Shown here: piece after piece, positions 1 to 10,556 of the stretch | How the letters are laid out: every line of letters starts with the position of its first letter | Position numbering within the stretch: the first letter of the stretch is position 1 | NCBI GenBank assembly: GCA_901456055.1 | Contig: CABDWT010000002.1 | Span: 124,001 to 188,000 of the forward strand | Direction: 5' to 3' | Source of the DNA: Phytobacter ursingii | Lineage (GTDB): Bacteria > Pseudomonadota > Gammaproteobacteria > Enterobacterales > Enterobacteriaceae | DNA: 64,000 nt | Made by a program: the position numbers and the translations under genes | The notes under the pieces: model-generated | The model's database searches: none | Seen by the model: only the letters and a program-made list of their open reading frames with translations | What the model was told of the DNA's origin: nothing

Positions 1-707
1 TTACGCAGGATATTGATGTTTTGCTGTACCGCGTATTCGCGAGCTTCGCTCAAACGCGCATCGGACATCACCGCACGCAGAGCATTGTCGCCCTGGCTGG
101 TGATAACAAGGTCACGGTGACGTTGGGTCAGATAAGTGACCGCCTGATCACGTGCGCTGGCATCGCGAAAGAGAATGCTCAGGCCATAATTATCTTCCTT
201 ACGCACGGTGGTGTAAGGAATGCCTTTATCGCGCAGATCGCTACGCAGGCTGTCGATATTCTGTTCCTGGAGTTTGCCAAGCGCGGTGTCCATGTCCACT
301 TCCATCAGGAAGTGCACGCCGCCACGCAGGTCGAGGCCCAGTTTCATGGGTTCGGCGTTGACTGCGCTCAGCCAACGCGGTGTGGCCGGAGCAAGGTTAA
401 GCGCCACGACAAACTGGTCACCCAGTTGAGCCACCAGCGCTTCACGGGCGCGTAACTGAACGTCAGTGCTGTCAAAGCGAGCGAGAATAGCGCCGTTTTC
501 CAGTGCCACAGACTTCGCGTCGATTTTTTCTTCTTGTAGAGTTTTCTGGACCTGGATCAGCGTTTGCTCACTGGCGGCGACACCGCGCGCACCAGTGATC
601 TGAACAGCCGGATCCTCACCATACAGGTTGGGAAGTGCGTAGAGCAGGCCGACGGCAATGACGACGACCAGCATAATGTACTTCCACAAAGGATAACGGT
701 TTAACAC
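1..707 (-). CDS. secD: SecD, protein-export membrane subunit (partial, N-terminal 235 codons)
   Basis: SecD works with SecF and YajC as an accessory of the SecYEG translocon, where it uses the proton gradient to help pull proteins into the periplasm. Only the N-terminal part is present; the gene runs off the left edge. It starts at a GTG at 707 and reads LNRYPLWKYIM, the usual SecD start, followed by the first membrane helix (about residues 9-27) and the beginning of the large periplasmic domain. It lies 27 bp downstream of yajC in the same direction, the usual queA-tgt-yajC-secD-secF order. Identification rests on close match to the E. coli protein; the C-terminal membrane domain cannot be judged. 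Confidence 0.96.
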   Translation of the reverse strand, partial: MLNRYPLWKYIMLVVVIAVGLLYALPNLYGEDPAVQITGARGVAASEQTLIQVQKTLQEEKIDAKSVALENGAILARFDSTDVQLRAREALVAQLGDQFVVALNLAPATPRWLSAVNAEPMKLGLDLRGGVHFLMEVDMDTALGKLQEQNIDSLRSDLRDKGIPYTTVRKEDNYGLSILFRDASARDQAVTYLTQRHRDLVITSQGDNALRAVMSDARLSEAREYAVQQNINILR

Positions 708-734
708 GGCAGTTCCCTTTGGGAAAACAAGAAA

Positions 735-1073
735 TTACAGCGCCTTCATGGTGCCTTTCGGCAGAACGGCAGCTACGAAGTCACGTTTGATAACCACTTC
801 AGTGGTGTCGTTCAGCGCGATTGCAATGTAGCCAGTTTCCGCTACTTTGGTTACGCGACCAACCAGACCACCGTTGGTCAGCACTTCATCACCTTTCGCG
901 ATGGAGTTCATCAGATTTTTATGTTCTTTGGTGCGTTTCTGCTGTGGGCGAAGGATCATGAAGTAAAAAATCAGACCAAACACCGCCAACATCAGGATCA
1001 GAGACATCGGACTCTGGCTGCCACCTGCCGCGCCGCCTGTTGCTGCTACCGCATCAGAAATAAAAAAGCTCAT
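735..1073 (-). CDS. yajC: YajC, Sec translocon accessory subunit
   Basis: Small inner-membrane protein of the SecDF-YajC complex. At 112 residues it is two longer than the E. coli protein. One membrane helix (about residues 23-43) is followed by the conserved FMILRPQQKRTKEHK stretch and a soluble SH3-like domain ending in PKGTMKAL. Between the start and the helix there is an Ala/Gly-rich segment in which the two extra residues fall. It sits between tgt and secD on the same strand and is very probably co-transcribed with them. Confidence 0.97.
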   Translation of the reverse strand: MSFFISDAVAATGGAAGGSQSPMSLILMLAVFGLIFYFMILRPQQKRTKEHKNLMNSIAKGDEVLTNGGLVGRVTKVAETGYIAIALNDTTEVVIKRDFVAAVLPKGTMKAL

Positions 1074-1095
1074 TCAAATTCCCTCATTATTAAAA

Positions 1096-2238
<1,143 letters not shown>

Positions 2239-2297
2239 TCAGAGAGACAGTCTGATGGTTAAAAATTCACCCAGGCATCACGCCAGGGTGCTAATAG

Positions 2298-2333
2298 TGC
2301 CCCGGCTGGCGCTATCGCTTAGCCGGGCTACGA
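2298..2333. repeat. REP element between queA and tgt
   Basis: A GC-rich imperfect palindrome of REP type lies in the queA-tgt gap. The arms GCCCCGGCTGGCGC and GCTTAGCCGGGC surround a short centre, and a TAG foot follows. Such elements form hairpins in the transcript and can stabilise upstream mRNA or dampen downstream expression. A second short hairpin (ACCC..GGGT, about 2268-2290) sits just beside it. Neither is followed by a clear T run. Confidence 0.7.
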
Positions 2334-2346
2334 CGGTCAGGGGAGA

Positions 2347-3417
2347 TCACTCACCCGGACGTTCATTAATAGCCTGCGGATTGTACGTGATAAACATCGC
2401 ATCACCGTAACTAAAAAAGCGATATTTGTGCGCAACCGCTTCCTGGTAGGCGTGCATGGTGTGCTTATAACCGGCGAAAGCGGAAACAAGCATAATCAGG
2501 GTGGATTCCGGCAGGTGGAAATTGGTCACCAGCGCATCGATAACCTGATACTGGTAGCCCGGGAAAATAAAGATTTGCGTGTCGCCAAAGAACGGTTCGA
2601 TCAGCGCCTCTTTCGCCGCTTGCGCCGCACTCTCCAGCGAACGCACGGAGGTGGTTCCCACGGCGATAACACGATTGCCGCGCGCTTTGGCCGCCAGTAC
2701 CGCGTCGACAACCTCCTGCGGCACTTCGGCGTATTCAGAGTGCATGATATGGTCTTCGATACTGTCCACGCGTACCGGCTGGAAGGTTCCCGCCCCGACA
2801 TGCAGCGTGACAAATGCCATCTCGATCCCCTTCTCGCGCAAACGAGCCAGCAGCGGTTCATCGAAATGCAGACCTGCGGTCGGCGCCGCAACCGCCCCCG
2901 GCTTCTGGCTATAGACCGTCTGGTAAAGCTCGCGGTCAGCCTCTTCGTCAGGACGGTCGATATAAGGCGGCAATGGCATATGACCAATGGCGTTAAGAAT
3001 ATCGAGTACCGGCCGTTCGTCATTAAATTCCACTTCGAACAGCGCATCATGACGGGCCACCATGGTGGCATGGATGCTCTCGTCATCACCCAGCAACAGT
3101 TCGGCGCCCGGTTTCGGTGCTTTTGAGGCGCGGATATGGGCCAGAATGCGCTTATCGTCGAGCATACGCTCAACCAGCACTTCAATTTTACCGCCGCTGG
3201 CTTTGCGCCCGAACAGGCGCGCCGGGATCACGCGCGTATTGTTGAAGACCAACAGGTCGCCAGGATTAAGTTTGTCGAGTAAATCCGTGAACGTACCGTG
3301 CGCAAGCGCGCCTGTCGGCCCGTCCAGTGACAGCAAGCGGCAACTGCTGCGCTCAGGCTGCGGATAATGGGCAATCAGGGATTCAGGTAATTCAAAGGAA
3401 AAATCGGCAACGCGCAT
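2347..3417 (-). CDS. queA: S-adenosylmethionine:tRNA ribosyltransferase-isomerase
   Basis: Transfers and isomerises the ribosyl moiety of SAM onto preQ1-modified tRNA to make epoxyqueuosine. It has 356 residues, the family length, starting [19 protein letters not shown]. The family blocks [26 protein letters not shown] and the C-terminal [18 protein letters not shown] are intact. It is the first gene of the queA-tgt-yajC-secD run, divergent from acpH across a 326-bp gap. Confidence 0.98.
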   Translation of the reverse strand: MRVADFSFELPESLIAHYPQPERSSCRLLSLDGPTGALAHGTFTDLLDKLNPGDLLVFNNTRVIPARLFGRKASGGKIEVLVERMLDDKRILAHIRASKAPKPGAELLLGDDESIHATMVARHDALFEVEFNDERPVLDILNAIGHMPLPPYIDRPDEEADRELYQTVYSQKPGAVAAPTAGLHFDEPLLARLREKGIEMAFVTLHVGAGTFQPVRVDSIEDHIMHSEYAEVPQEVVDAVLAAKARGNRVIAVGTTSVRSLESAAQAAKEALIEPFFGDTQIFIFPGYQYQVIDALVTNFHLPESTLIMLVSAFAGYKHTMHAYQEAVAHKYRFFSYGDAMFITYNPQAINERPGE

Positions 3418-3743
3418 GACACTAACTCGAGATGTAAATAAGAGGCGGGTAGTCTAGTGCCGGGGCGTTCTCCCTGCAACCTTTACCCCTCCGGAGAGTT
3501 CATATACTCTAAATAATTCGCATTACAAATGGCGGCAGCAGCGAAAATCCCCGGCAATCCTGACGGGAATCGCACGCGCCACCGGGTAATTGCAGCTTGA
3601 ATCTCATGAAAAATATATACACACAATCATTCAAGGTGCATCGCGGCGGCAAGCGAGAGAATCCCCACGAGCAGAGAAAACGTTGTGACTGGGGTGAGCA
3701 CGCGCAGCCAACAAAGAAGCAACGTGAAGGATAAAGTGGATAA
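3418..3743. other. Divergent queA/acpH intergenic region
   Basis: These 326 bp must hold the outward promoters of queA and acpH. No convincing reading frame was found. The half nearest acpH is filled by an imperfect inverted element (see 3628-3732). An AT-rich stretch near 3505-3525 could supply a promoter for queA but no pair of boxes is clear enough to call. Confidence 0.6.
3628..3732. repeat. Imperfect inverted repeat, probably a dispersed intergenic element
   Basis: About 105 bp whose ends are rough inverted copies (CATTCAAGGTGCAT on the left, AAGCAACGTGAAGGATA on the right). The inner parts read GCGGCGGCAAGCGAGAGAATCCCC and ACTGGGGTGAGCACGCGCAGCC in order. From memory, similar GGCAAGCGAG..ACTGGGGTGAGCG blocks occur in other enterobacterial intergenic regions, so it is probably a dispersed repeat. 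It ends 11 bp before the acpH start codon and would form much of the acpH leader RNA. Confidence 0.45.
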
Positions 3744-4325
3744 ATGAATTTTCTCGCGCACCTGCATCTCGCACACCTCGCCAACAGCTCGCTTTCCGGG
3801 AATTTGCTGGCCGATTTTGTTCGCGGCAATCCGGATGAACACTATGCGCCGGAGGTGGTTTCCGGCATCCATATGCACCGTCGTATCGACGTACTGACCG
3901 ACAACCTGCCGGAAGTCAAAGAGGCGCGCGGCTGGTTCCGTCCTGAAACACGGCGTGTCGCACCGATAACACTTGATGTGATGTGGGATCATTTTGTCTC
4001 GCGCCACTGGGAGCAGATCTCTCCTTCAATGCCGCTGAGCGAATTTGTCGGCTACGCGCATGCACAAGTCAGTGTGATCCTGCCGGAGGCCCCGCCACGT
4101 TTCGTTAATTTAAATGATTATTTATGGTCGGAGCGCTGGCTGGAACGCTACCGGGAGATGGATTTTATTCAGCGCGTGCTGAACGGCATGGCCAGCCGCC
4201 GGCCGCGACTCGATGCCCTGCGTGACTCGTGGCAGGACCTGGATGATCACTACTCGCGGCTTGAAGAGAAGTTCTGGCAATTCTACCCGCGCATGATGGC
4301 GCAGGCAGAAGCCAGAACGCTGTAA
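3744..4325 (+). CDS. acpH: Acyl carrier protein phosphodiesterase
   Basis: Removes the 4'-phosphopantetheine arm from holo-ACP, counteracting AcpS in prosthetic-group turnover. The 193 residues match the E. coli length. The N-terminus [19 protein letters not shown], the LLADFVRGN block and HMHRRID carry the conserved His and Asp residues of this HD-like metal enzyme family. It is divergent from queA and ends one base before the convergent DUF3999 gene, so the two stop codons abut. Confidence 0.96.
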   Translation: MNFLAHLHLAHLANSSLSGNLLADFVRGNPDEHYAPEVVSGIHMHRRIDVLTDNLPEVKEARGWFRPETRRVAPITLDVMWDHFVSRHWEQISPSMPLSEFVGYAHAQVSVILPEAPPRFVNLNDYLWSERWLERYREMDFIQRVLNGMASRRPRLDALRDSWQDLDDHYSRLEEKFWQFYPRMMAQAEARTL

Positions 4326-5702
4326 TCACGCCTTCTCTTTCACCTCGCGCCATATACGCAGCGCCATCCATGCCAGCGCCAGTACGCCCAGCACCAGCGC
4401 GGCCCAGACCAGGCCTGTGAGCCACTGGCTGCGCTGCTCAATCGGTGAAGTGGCTTTAAGACGCGTTTCACCGCCCAGTTTTACCTCCTCACCAACCCAC
4501 GCTTCCGGCAGGCTTTCCGGCGCATGCTTCTGGCGTAAGGCCGCAGGAATCAACGCATCAAGATCCGTTGCCGCGGTTTGCGCCGCTTTATTTCCCCACG
4601 CCAGAATGTACGGACCGCTGCCCTGAGCATTAAAAATAAGCGTCTGGCTCGGGCGTAATCCTGTCAGTTGCGGCACAATTTTCGGCAGGTGAGCGTTAAC
4701 CGTTGTCACCTGAATCTCCTGCACGTTACCCACCGCGACGGGGATCGGCGCTGATATCTGGCTGTCTAAATTCCACAGCACTGTTTTAGCAAGCGGCCGC
4801 CACGCCTCATCGGCGGAGGCGCGCCAGGCGATCTCCACCGGCAATGTCCCCCGTTCTTCCAGGCTCAGGGAAATGGAGGTTACAGGCTGCGGGCTGGTCC
4901 AATGGTAAATCGCCTGATCCTGGGAAATCGCACGCCCGGCGGCCAACAGAGCCACGTTGGTTATCTCCGTCGACTGCGGGTTTTCTATCACCACTGCGCG
5001 GGTCAGAGTGACAGGCAACTGCGGCTTATCAAACACCAGCAGTAAATAGCGCGGGGGGTTGATAACCATCGACAAACTGATATTGATGGTATTCAGCGTC
5101 AGACGATCGTTGCCGCTTGCAACGTCCATTAGCGGCGCATCTTCCTGCATTAAATCCCACTCTTTCATATCACTGCTGTAGTAAAGCGACGCTTTCCCCT
5201 GCCAGTTCACTGCCGGCTTATCCCAGCCAAGCTGCAGCTGTGTTACGCCCTTCCTTTGCACGTTATCCGGCAGCACCAGCAGGTAGCTCTCTCCCGGCGC
5301 GTTAATGCGTTCCCCTTCAAGCTTGATTTCGTAACCTTCCGGGGAACGCAGCCAGACCCGTTCTCCGACGTCTGACTGCTTTTCAACAGGTGAAGCGGCA
5401 AGAGGGAAAAGGCGTAAGGCCTGCTCCTTCGGTGCGGGCTGCACCTCCTGCTGCACCTGGAGCGTAAAGGGCACACGCTCACCCTGATGGTTAAATACCC
5501 GGACATCGCGCAGATCGGGCCAGACGCTTTGCTGGTAGACGTCGTCGGGTAGTGCGACCCGATACCAGGGCGATGAGGCCGTTGTCGTCAGCGACCTGCC
5601 CCAGGCGTAATCCTGCGGCGACTCCGGGGCGGTTTCCTGGGCAAGCCCTGGTAAGGCGGCGCACCATAACGCGCCGGTAAAAATCGCTATCTTCCATTTC
5701 AT
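4326..5702 (-). CDS. DUF3999 family exported, membrane-anchored protein
   Basis: Function unknown. The 458 residues begin with a signal peptide (about 1-21, ending near LPGLAQE). A long beta-rich periplasmic region follows, and the chain ends with one membrane helix (about 428-448) and a short Arg/Lys-rich cytoplasmic tail (RIWREVKEKA). This fits DUF3999. Its ATG overlaps the stop codon of the upstream DUF2339 gene in the ATGA arrangement, so the two are almost certainly translationally coupled and act together. K-12 has no such pair between acpH and malZ. Confidence 0.8.
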   Translation of the reverse strand: MKWKIAIFTGALWCAALPGLAQETAPESPQDYAWGRSLTTTASSPWYRVALPDDVYQQSVWPDLRDVRVFNHQGERVPFTLQVQQEVQPAPKEQALRLFPLAASPVEKQSDVGERVWLRSPEGYEIKLEGERINAPGESYLLVLPDNVQRKGVTQLQLGWDKPAVNWQGKASLYYSSDMKEWDLMQEDAPLMDVASGNDRLTLNTINISLSMVINPPRYLLLVFDKPQLPVTLTRAVVIENPQSTEITNVALLAAGRAISQDQAIYHWTSPQPVTSISLSLEERGTLPVEIAWRASADEAWRPLAKTVLWNLDSQISAPIPVAVGNVQEIQVTTVNAHLPKIVPQLTGLRPSQTLIFNAQGSGPYILAWGNKAAQTAATDLDALIPAALRQKHAPESLPEAWVGEEVKLGGETRLKATSPIEQRSQWLTGLVWAALVLGVLALAWMALRIWREVKEKA

Positions 5703-8401
5703 GGTTTTTCTTCCTCGCTGAACACCTTCGCCCCTTTAGGCGGTAAGGGAGAGAAATACCCTATGATTAACACCAGCACCGCCACGCCAATAAAGGCGAT
5801 AGCCCGCGCCAGCCCGCCGCCGCCCGCGCTGTCTACCAGCATTAATTTCACGATGACAATCCCTAGCAGCGCCGCCCCACCGAGCCACTGGCGCCGCGAC
5901 CCACACCGGGTAGCCAGCAGCATGATGACCAGCGCCGCCAGCATCCAGAACAGCGCAAAACTGGTCTGTATCAGACGGGAGTTCCACAAGCTTTCGCTAT
6001 CCCAGTCCACACCACCATAATGCGCCAGCAGGCGCAGCAATAGCCCGTTAATCCACCAGAAGGCCAGCGCCAGCAGCGCTGGCGAAACCAACGGCGTCAC
6101 GGTCACAGGCAGGCGCGGTCGCACATAACGACACCAGAACCACACGCCGAGCAGCGCGAAGGCTGCCCCCTCTTCCAGCGGGTTAACCAACGGCAAATAA
6201 AGGGAATGAATAACGCGCCCGTCGTGCATATTACCTGCCACCAGCAGAGCAATTAACAGCGGGATAAGCGGCAGTGGTCCCCATTGACCATAGAGCTCAG
6301 GCCAGACGCGTAGCGGCCAGATGCCGCGACGAATGCCGCCATGAAGCAGCAGGATAACTATGCCGCCAGCCGCCATCGGCAGGCCGATACGCCAGGCATC
6401 CATTCCCCAGGGAAGCGCGTCAACAAACCAGAAAAGCTCGGTTCCCGCCGCCAGTAAAATCATCCACAGCAGCGAAATATGCAGCCCCTGCGACAACCGG
6501 GCCGGGACTCTGCGCTCCTGATTTAACAACAAATACGCTGAAGGCAGCGCCACGCACCAGGCGAGATTTTGCCAGCCCGCCTCCAGCAATTGCCGTTCGA
6601 TAGTCAGTTGCCAGAGTAAAACCGCCAGCATCACGGGCCAGAGCAGCCATACAGCATAGTGTAATGCCCGCCAGTGAAGCCGCCGCGCCATATAGCGCCA
6701 GCCCCAGACAGAGAGCGCCAGCAGACCCAGTACCCCCGCCGGAATGCCTTTATTGAGCACCCCGTCAGACGCCCCCCAGAGCGCCACCAGCCAGAAGGCG
6801 ATGCCGCCAGCCAGCAGTACCAGACTTCCCGGCGCAGGCAGGCGACGCCACAGTCTGGCGGCAACCAGCCAGGTCGCGCTCAATACCGCAAAAATCACCA
6901 TCACCGAGAGCGCCGTTGTGCCGTCGGTCATCGCCCACAGTGCACTGCCGAGCGCCAGTACCAGCAAGCCAGTACCGCTATAGCTCATGCGACGCTGCCC
7001 TTGCATCACGCCAAGCCACAGCACGCCCAACCCTTCCAGCGCCCAGGCCATCGCCGTCCAGCGGGCCGAAAGCGCCAGCGGAATAGCCAGCGTGGTGAAC
7101 GCGCCGCCAAGCGCCAGCGCCGCCAGAACCAGCGGTTTACCCGCGCCAGGGAAGCGTTTTAAGGCCCCCCAGGCCAATAACATATAAAACGCGCCGTAGC
7201 CCAGCGCACTGAGTGCCGGGCCATATGTCAGGTGCTGTGTGATGGCATATTGCATGCCAAACCCGACCAGCGGCGGAGCAAAGAGCAGCACGCCATCAAT
7301 AATTCGTCGGCCTTTCTTTTGCGCCCGCAGCGACAACGCCACGCTTAATACGCCAAAAATCACCAGATTAGCAATCAGGAAGAGCTGGCAGCTCAGATAG
7401 TACTGAGGTCGGTAGTCGGCGATGCCCCACAGGCCACCCACGCCGAAGGTGAAGAACATCCCCAGCAGGTTGAGTTCACGCCAGTGCTGCCAGACGCTGA
7501 TTGCCAGGATGCCGACAGACAGTAATAAGTAGAAAGAGAATAACGTGACGTGACTGCCGCCGCCCGAGGATAACAACAGCGGCGCGGCATAACCACCAAG
7601 GCTCGCCAGCATGGCCAGGCTTAACGCGCGCTGTAGCACCGCCAGCCCGACGCTGGCCGCACAAATCAGCAATAACAGCGCAAACGAAAGCGACATGGGA
7701 AGCATCTGCCACAGTCGAAACGCGCCAAAGACCGTTAAATAGAGCGCGCCTGTTGCGCCACCTTGTAAAATTAAGGCAAAGACAGGCTGTTTGTGGCGTA
7801 AACGCCAGCCGAGGAATAAAAGTGCCATCGCGCCCAGCGCGGCAACGACAAGACGCAGCTCCAGCGGGAAAAGCGAGCGTTCGACGCTATAACGAAAGAG
7901 AAAGGCCAGCCCGAGGAACAGCAGAATAATACCCAGCTTTGCCAGCGGGTTCCCCTGCATAAACCAGCGCACCAGCGAGGTAACCATCCCGCCAGCCTGG
8001 CCAATGGGTGCGGGATCATCGCGTTCCGGTACGGGAACAGCCCCTCTGGCCGAAATGGCAACCGCCGGCGCTCCCCGCGCCCAGACATTCACCGGAACGG
8101 GTTCAGGCACCGCCGGAACGGGTTCGGGCGCTACTGGCTCGGGTTCCGGCTGAGGTACCGCAGCCTCAGGTGAGATAACCTCCTCAGGCGAATCAACAGG
8201 TAAAGCAACCTTTTGCGCGATCGGCGCCTCACTCACCACTCGCCCGCTAAGCTGCTGTTCAAGCAAGTCCACACGCTGGCGCAGACGCGACAACTCCTCT
8301 CTGGCCGCATTACTACGCCGGTAAGCCAGAATCGACATTACCGGGATAACCACCAGCAATATAAACAACACAGTACAGGCTATCGGTACCAGTCCATCCA
8401 T
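5699..8401 (-). CDS. DUF2339 family polytopic membrane protein
   Basis: Function unknown. The 900-residue chain starts MDGLVPIACTVLF at 8401, where GAAGGTG gives a good ribosome site; a start 14 codons upstream is possible but has none. It has an N-terminal helix (about 5-27), a short coiled coil (about 38-55, RQRVDLLEQQL) and a Pro/Glu/Val-rich linker (about 65-110). Some twenty or more hydrophobic helices fill the rest. This layout is that of DUF2339. It is the first gene of a two-gene operon with the DUF3999 protein, which probably docks on it from the periplasmic side. Confidence 0.8.
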   Translation of the reverse strand: MDGLVPIACTVLFILLVVIPVMSILAYRRSNAAREELSRLRQRVDLLEQQLSGRVVSEAPIAQKVALPVDSPEEVISPEAAVPQPEPEPVAPEPVPAVPEPVPVNVWARGAPAVAISARGAVPVPERDDPAPIGQAGGMVTSLVRWFMQGNPLAKLGIILLFLGLAFLFRYSVERSLFPLELRLVVAALGAMALLFLGWRLRHKQPVFALILQGGATGALYLTVFGAFRLWQMLPMSLSFALLLLICAASVGLAVLQRALSLAMLASLGGYAAPLLLSSGGGSHVTLFSFYLLLSVGILAISVWQHWRELNLLGMFFTFGVGGLWGIADYRPQYYLSCQLFLIANLVIFGVLSVALSLRAQKKGRRIIDGVLLFAPPLVGFGMQYAITQHLTYGPALSALGYGAFYMLLAWGALKRFPGAGKPLVLAALALGGAFTTLAIPLALSARWTAMAWALEGLGVLWLGVMQGQRRMSYSGTGLLVLALGSALWAMTDGTTALSVMVIFAVLSATWLVAARLWRRLPAPGSLVLLAGGIAFWLVALWGASDGVLNKGIPAGVLGLLALSVWGWRYMARRLHWRALHYAVWLLWPVMLAVLLWQLTIERQLLEAGWQNLAWCVALPSAYLLLNQERRVPARLSQGLHISLLWMILLAAGTELFWFVDALPWGMDAWRIGLPMAAGGIVILLLHGGIRRGIWPLRVWPELYGQWGPLPLIPLLIALLVAGNMHDGRVIHSLYLPLVNPLEEGAAFALLGVWFWCRYVRPRLPVTVTPLVSPALLALAFWWINGLLLRLLAHYGGVDWDSESLWNSRLIQTSFALFWMLAALVIMLLATRCGSRRQWLGGAALLGIVIVKLMLVDSAGGGGLARAIAFIGVAVLVLIIGYFSPLPPKGAKVFSEEEKP

Positions 8402-8486
8402 GATTTCACCTTCATTCCGGAGCGTGCATATACTTTGGCACAAAGTATCGGAATTGCGCTATTCCCGCTGCGCTTTCTGGTAGGTG

Positions 8487-10304
8487 TTAGTTCCCCTGCC
8501 ACACTGATGCAGAGATTGCCGGTAACGATAGCACCCCGTCCTGTAATGTGCCCTTGCCCTCTTTGCTATGCCAGACTTTAACATCCAGTAGCGGCGACGC
8601 CGGCAGGACAACTTCGCAGGGTTCTCCACGATTAACGGCCACCAGCACCCGTTCTTGCTGATACAGACGCAAGAAGATCACCACATTCTCTTCGGCGTAG
8701 ATAACGTGGCATCCACCATAACAGAGCGCCCGGCTACGTTTGCGCAAACGGGACATCCGCTGATAGAGCGCCAGCAGTTCCGTGTCCTGTTTTGCTTTGT
8801 CCCATGGGAAAGGTTTGCGACAGAAGGGATCGTTGGCGCCGTCCAGCCCAACTTCGTCGCCATAGTAAATGCAGGGCACACCGGGCCAGGTAAACAGCCA
8901 AATCACCGCCAGCGGCAACCTGACCACATCTTTCCCCAACACCGTTTTAAAACGCGGCGTGTCGTGGCTATCCAGTTGGTTGAACATGCGCAACTGCTGC
9001 TGATGCGAAAGCCCGGCGCGGTAATTATCCATCCACGCCATGCAGGTTTGCGCATCAATCCGCTGCGGATCCATTGAAATATCGGTATTCGCCAGAAACG
9101 CCCATATCGGGAAGGTAAAACCACGGTAGTTCATGGCCGCGTCTTCCACGTCCGCCTGTAACCACTGGCGCGCATCGCCGAAATGCTCACCGACGATATA
9201 GGCCTCAGGCAGCGTCTCTTTGGCGGCTTTGGTTATCCCGGCGACATGTTGCAGGTTATTGCGCGCACCGCCCCCCTCACCCAACATATGCACCACATCC
9301 AGCCGCCAGCCATCCATATTCCAGGGCGCCTTCAGCCAGTGACGAACCACACTGTCTTCACCCTCGTACATCTCTTCCACCAGCGTATGTGCCTGGTAGT
9401 CCAGCTTTGGCAGGCTTGGGTAGCCCAGCCAGTCGCGTGCGCGGCCATTCTCATCAAAACTGTACCATTCGCGCCATTCGGAAGCGGGATTATGGCAGGC
9501 ACCTGTGGTGCCGCGGTTGTGCCGGTCAAACCAGGCATGTGAATCACCGCTGTGATTAAAAACCCCGTCCAGCACCAGACGCATCCCCATATGGTGGGTA
9601 TTACGACGTAGACGAAACAGTGCCTGATCGCCGCCAAAACGCGCGTCAACGTGACGATAATCTTCCGTATCGTATTTATGCACGCTGGGGGCGACAAAGA
9701 CCGGGTTCAGATAGAGCGAAGTCACGCCCAGTTCACGCAGATAAGGCAGCTTTTCGCTGATACCGTCCAGCGTACCGCCGTAAAAAGTCGAACCGCCGGC
9801 TTCTGCGCTTAAGGGTTCATCCCAGTCGCGCAGCACGATCTCCCGGCCTGCGGCGTGGTGATAGTAAACGTTGTCCTGCTGATCGGCATGTTGTTCGCTG
9901 CGGGCAAAACGATCGGGGAAGATCTGATAGAACACCTGTTCCGCCACCCACTGCGGTCCATTGTCGGGGTAATCGACGGCGAATTGCTCCAGCCGTGCAG
10001 GGGGAAACTGACTAAACCCTTGCGGCGAAAACCAGAGCTGGCGGTCATCCCACAGCAGCTTAAAGCTGTAACGTCGCCGCGGCTGCCCGCTTTCCAGCGA
10101 GATGGCCGCACGCCACGCCGTCACGCCAGGTTTTGGCGCCAGGCGGACCCGCCGCATCGGTATCGCCGTCTCTTCGTTATCAATTTCGGCCCGCAGAGTG
10201 ACGCGCGACGGGGGCTTACTTCCGGTTAGCCAGAGTGTAATGACCAGTTGATCTTTGTTCTGTTTTACAAACGGCGCGACAGGCAGATGCCAGGCTTGCA
10301 ACAT
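8487..10304 (-). CDS. malZ: Maltodextrin glucosidase
   Basis: Cytoplasmic GH13 enzyme that removes glucose from the reducing end of short maltodextrins. The 605 residues match the family. After an N-terminal beta domain (about 1-120) the catalytic barrel shows [21 protein letters not shown] with the nucleophile Asp, the acid Glu in [10 protein letters not shown] and the transition-state Asp in DSHDTPRF. The gene stands alone, as in E. coli, where it belongs to the MalT regulon; no clear MalT box was identified in the 252-bp upstream gap. Confidence 0.97.
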   Translation of the reverse strand: MLQAWHLPVAPFVKQNKDQLVITLWLTGSKPPSRVTLRAEIDNEETAIPMRRVRLAPKPGVTAWRAAISLESGQPRRRYSFKLLWDDRQLWFSPQGFSQFPPARLEQFAVDYPDNGPQWVAEQVFYQIFPDRFARSEQHADQQDNVYYHHAAGREIVLRDWDEPLSAEAGGSTFYGGTLDGISEKLPYLRELGVTSLYLNPVFVAPSVHKYDTEDYRHVDARFGGDQALFRLRRNTHHMGMRLVLDGVFNHSGDSHAWFDRHNRGTTGACHNPASEWREWYSFDENGRARDWLGYPSLPKLDYQAHTLVEEMYEGEDSVVRHWLKAPWNMDGWRLDVVHMLGEGGGARNNLQHVAGITKAAKETLPEAYIVGEHFGDARQWLQADVEDAAMNYRGFTFPIWAFLANTDISMDPQRIDAQTCMAWMDNYRAGLSHQQQLRMFNQLDSHDTPRFKTVLGKDVVRLPLAVIWLFTWPGVPCIYYGDEVGLDGANDPFCRKPFPWDKAKQDTELLALYQRMSRLRKRSRALCYGGCHVIYAEENVVIFLRLYQQERVLVAVNRGEPCEVVLPASPLLDVKVWHSKEGKGTLQDGVLSLPAISASVWQGN

Positions 10305-10521
10305 CGACTTTCCCCTATGTCAAAAATGACCTCACTCTTGCACAAATCTAGTCTTACCAGCTCATCTTTTCTGCTTTTTTAGGGGGTTGAGAGCCGGGGC
10401 GCAGATGAGATGTCAGCGCGCGACGGGTGGCGACCAGCGCTGTCGTGAGGGTGATAAATAGCGTATCGGGACGCGGACAGGAAACGGGGCGGTGAAAGGT
10501 ACAGAAAAGGGGGAAGTCGTT

Positions 10522-10546
10522 GCCCGCCAGCAAGACGCTAGCGGGC
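10522..10546 (-). terminator. Hairpin downstream of proY
   Basis: On the minus strand GCCCGCTAGC pairs with GCTGGCGGGC (ten pairs, one of them a wobble) around a 5-base loop. It lies 11 bases after the proY stop codon. No U run follows, so it may act as a mRNA 3' stabiliser rather than a full terminator. Confidence 0.5.
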
Positions 10547-10556
10547 GTAACCGGAT

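Noticed and set aside
6674-7162. 162-codon plus-strand frame opposite the DUF2339 gene
   Set aside because: Composition (Arg/Gln/Pro/His) is that of a reverse frame of a Leu/Ala-rich membrane protein.
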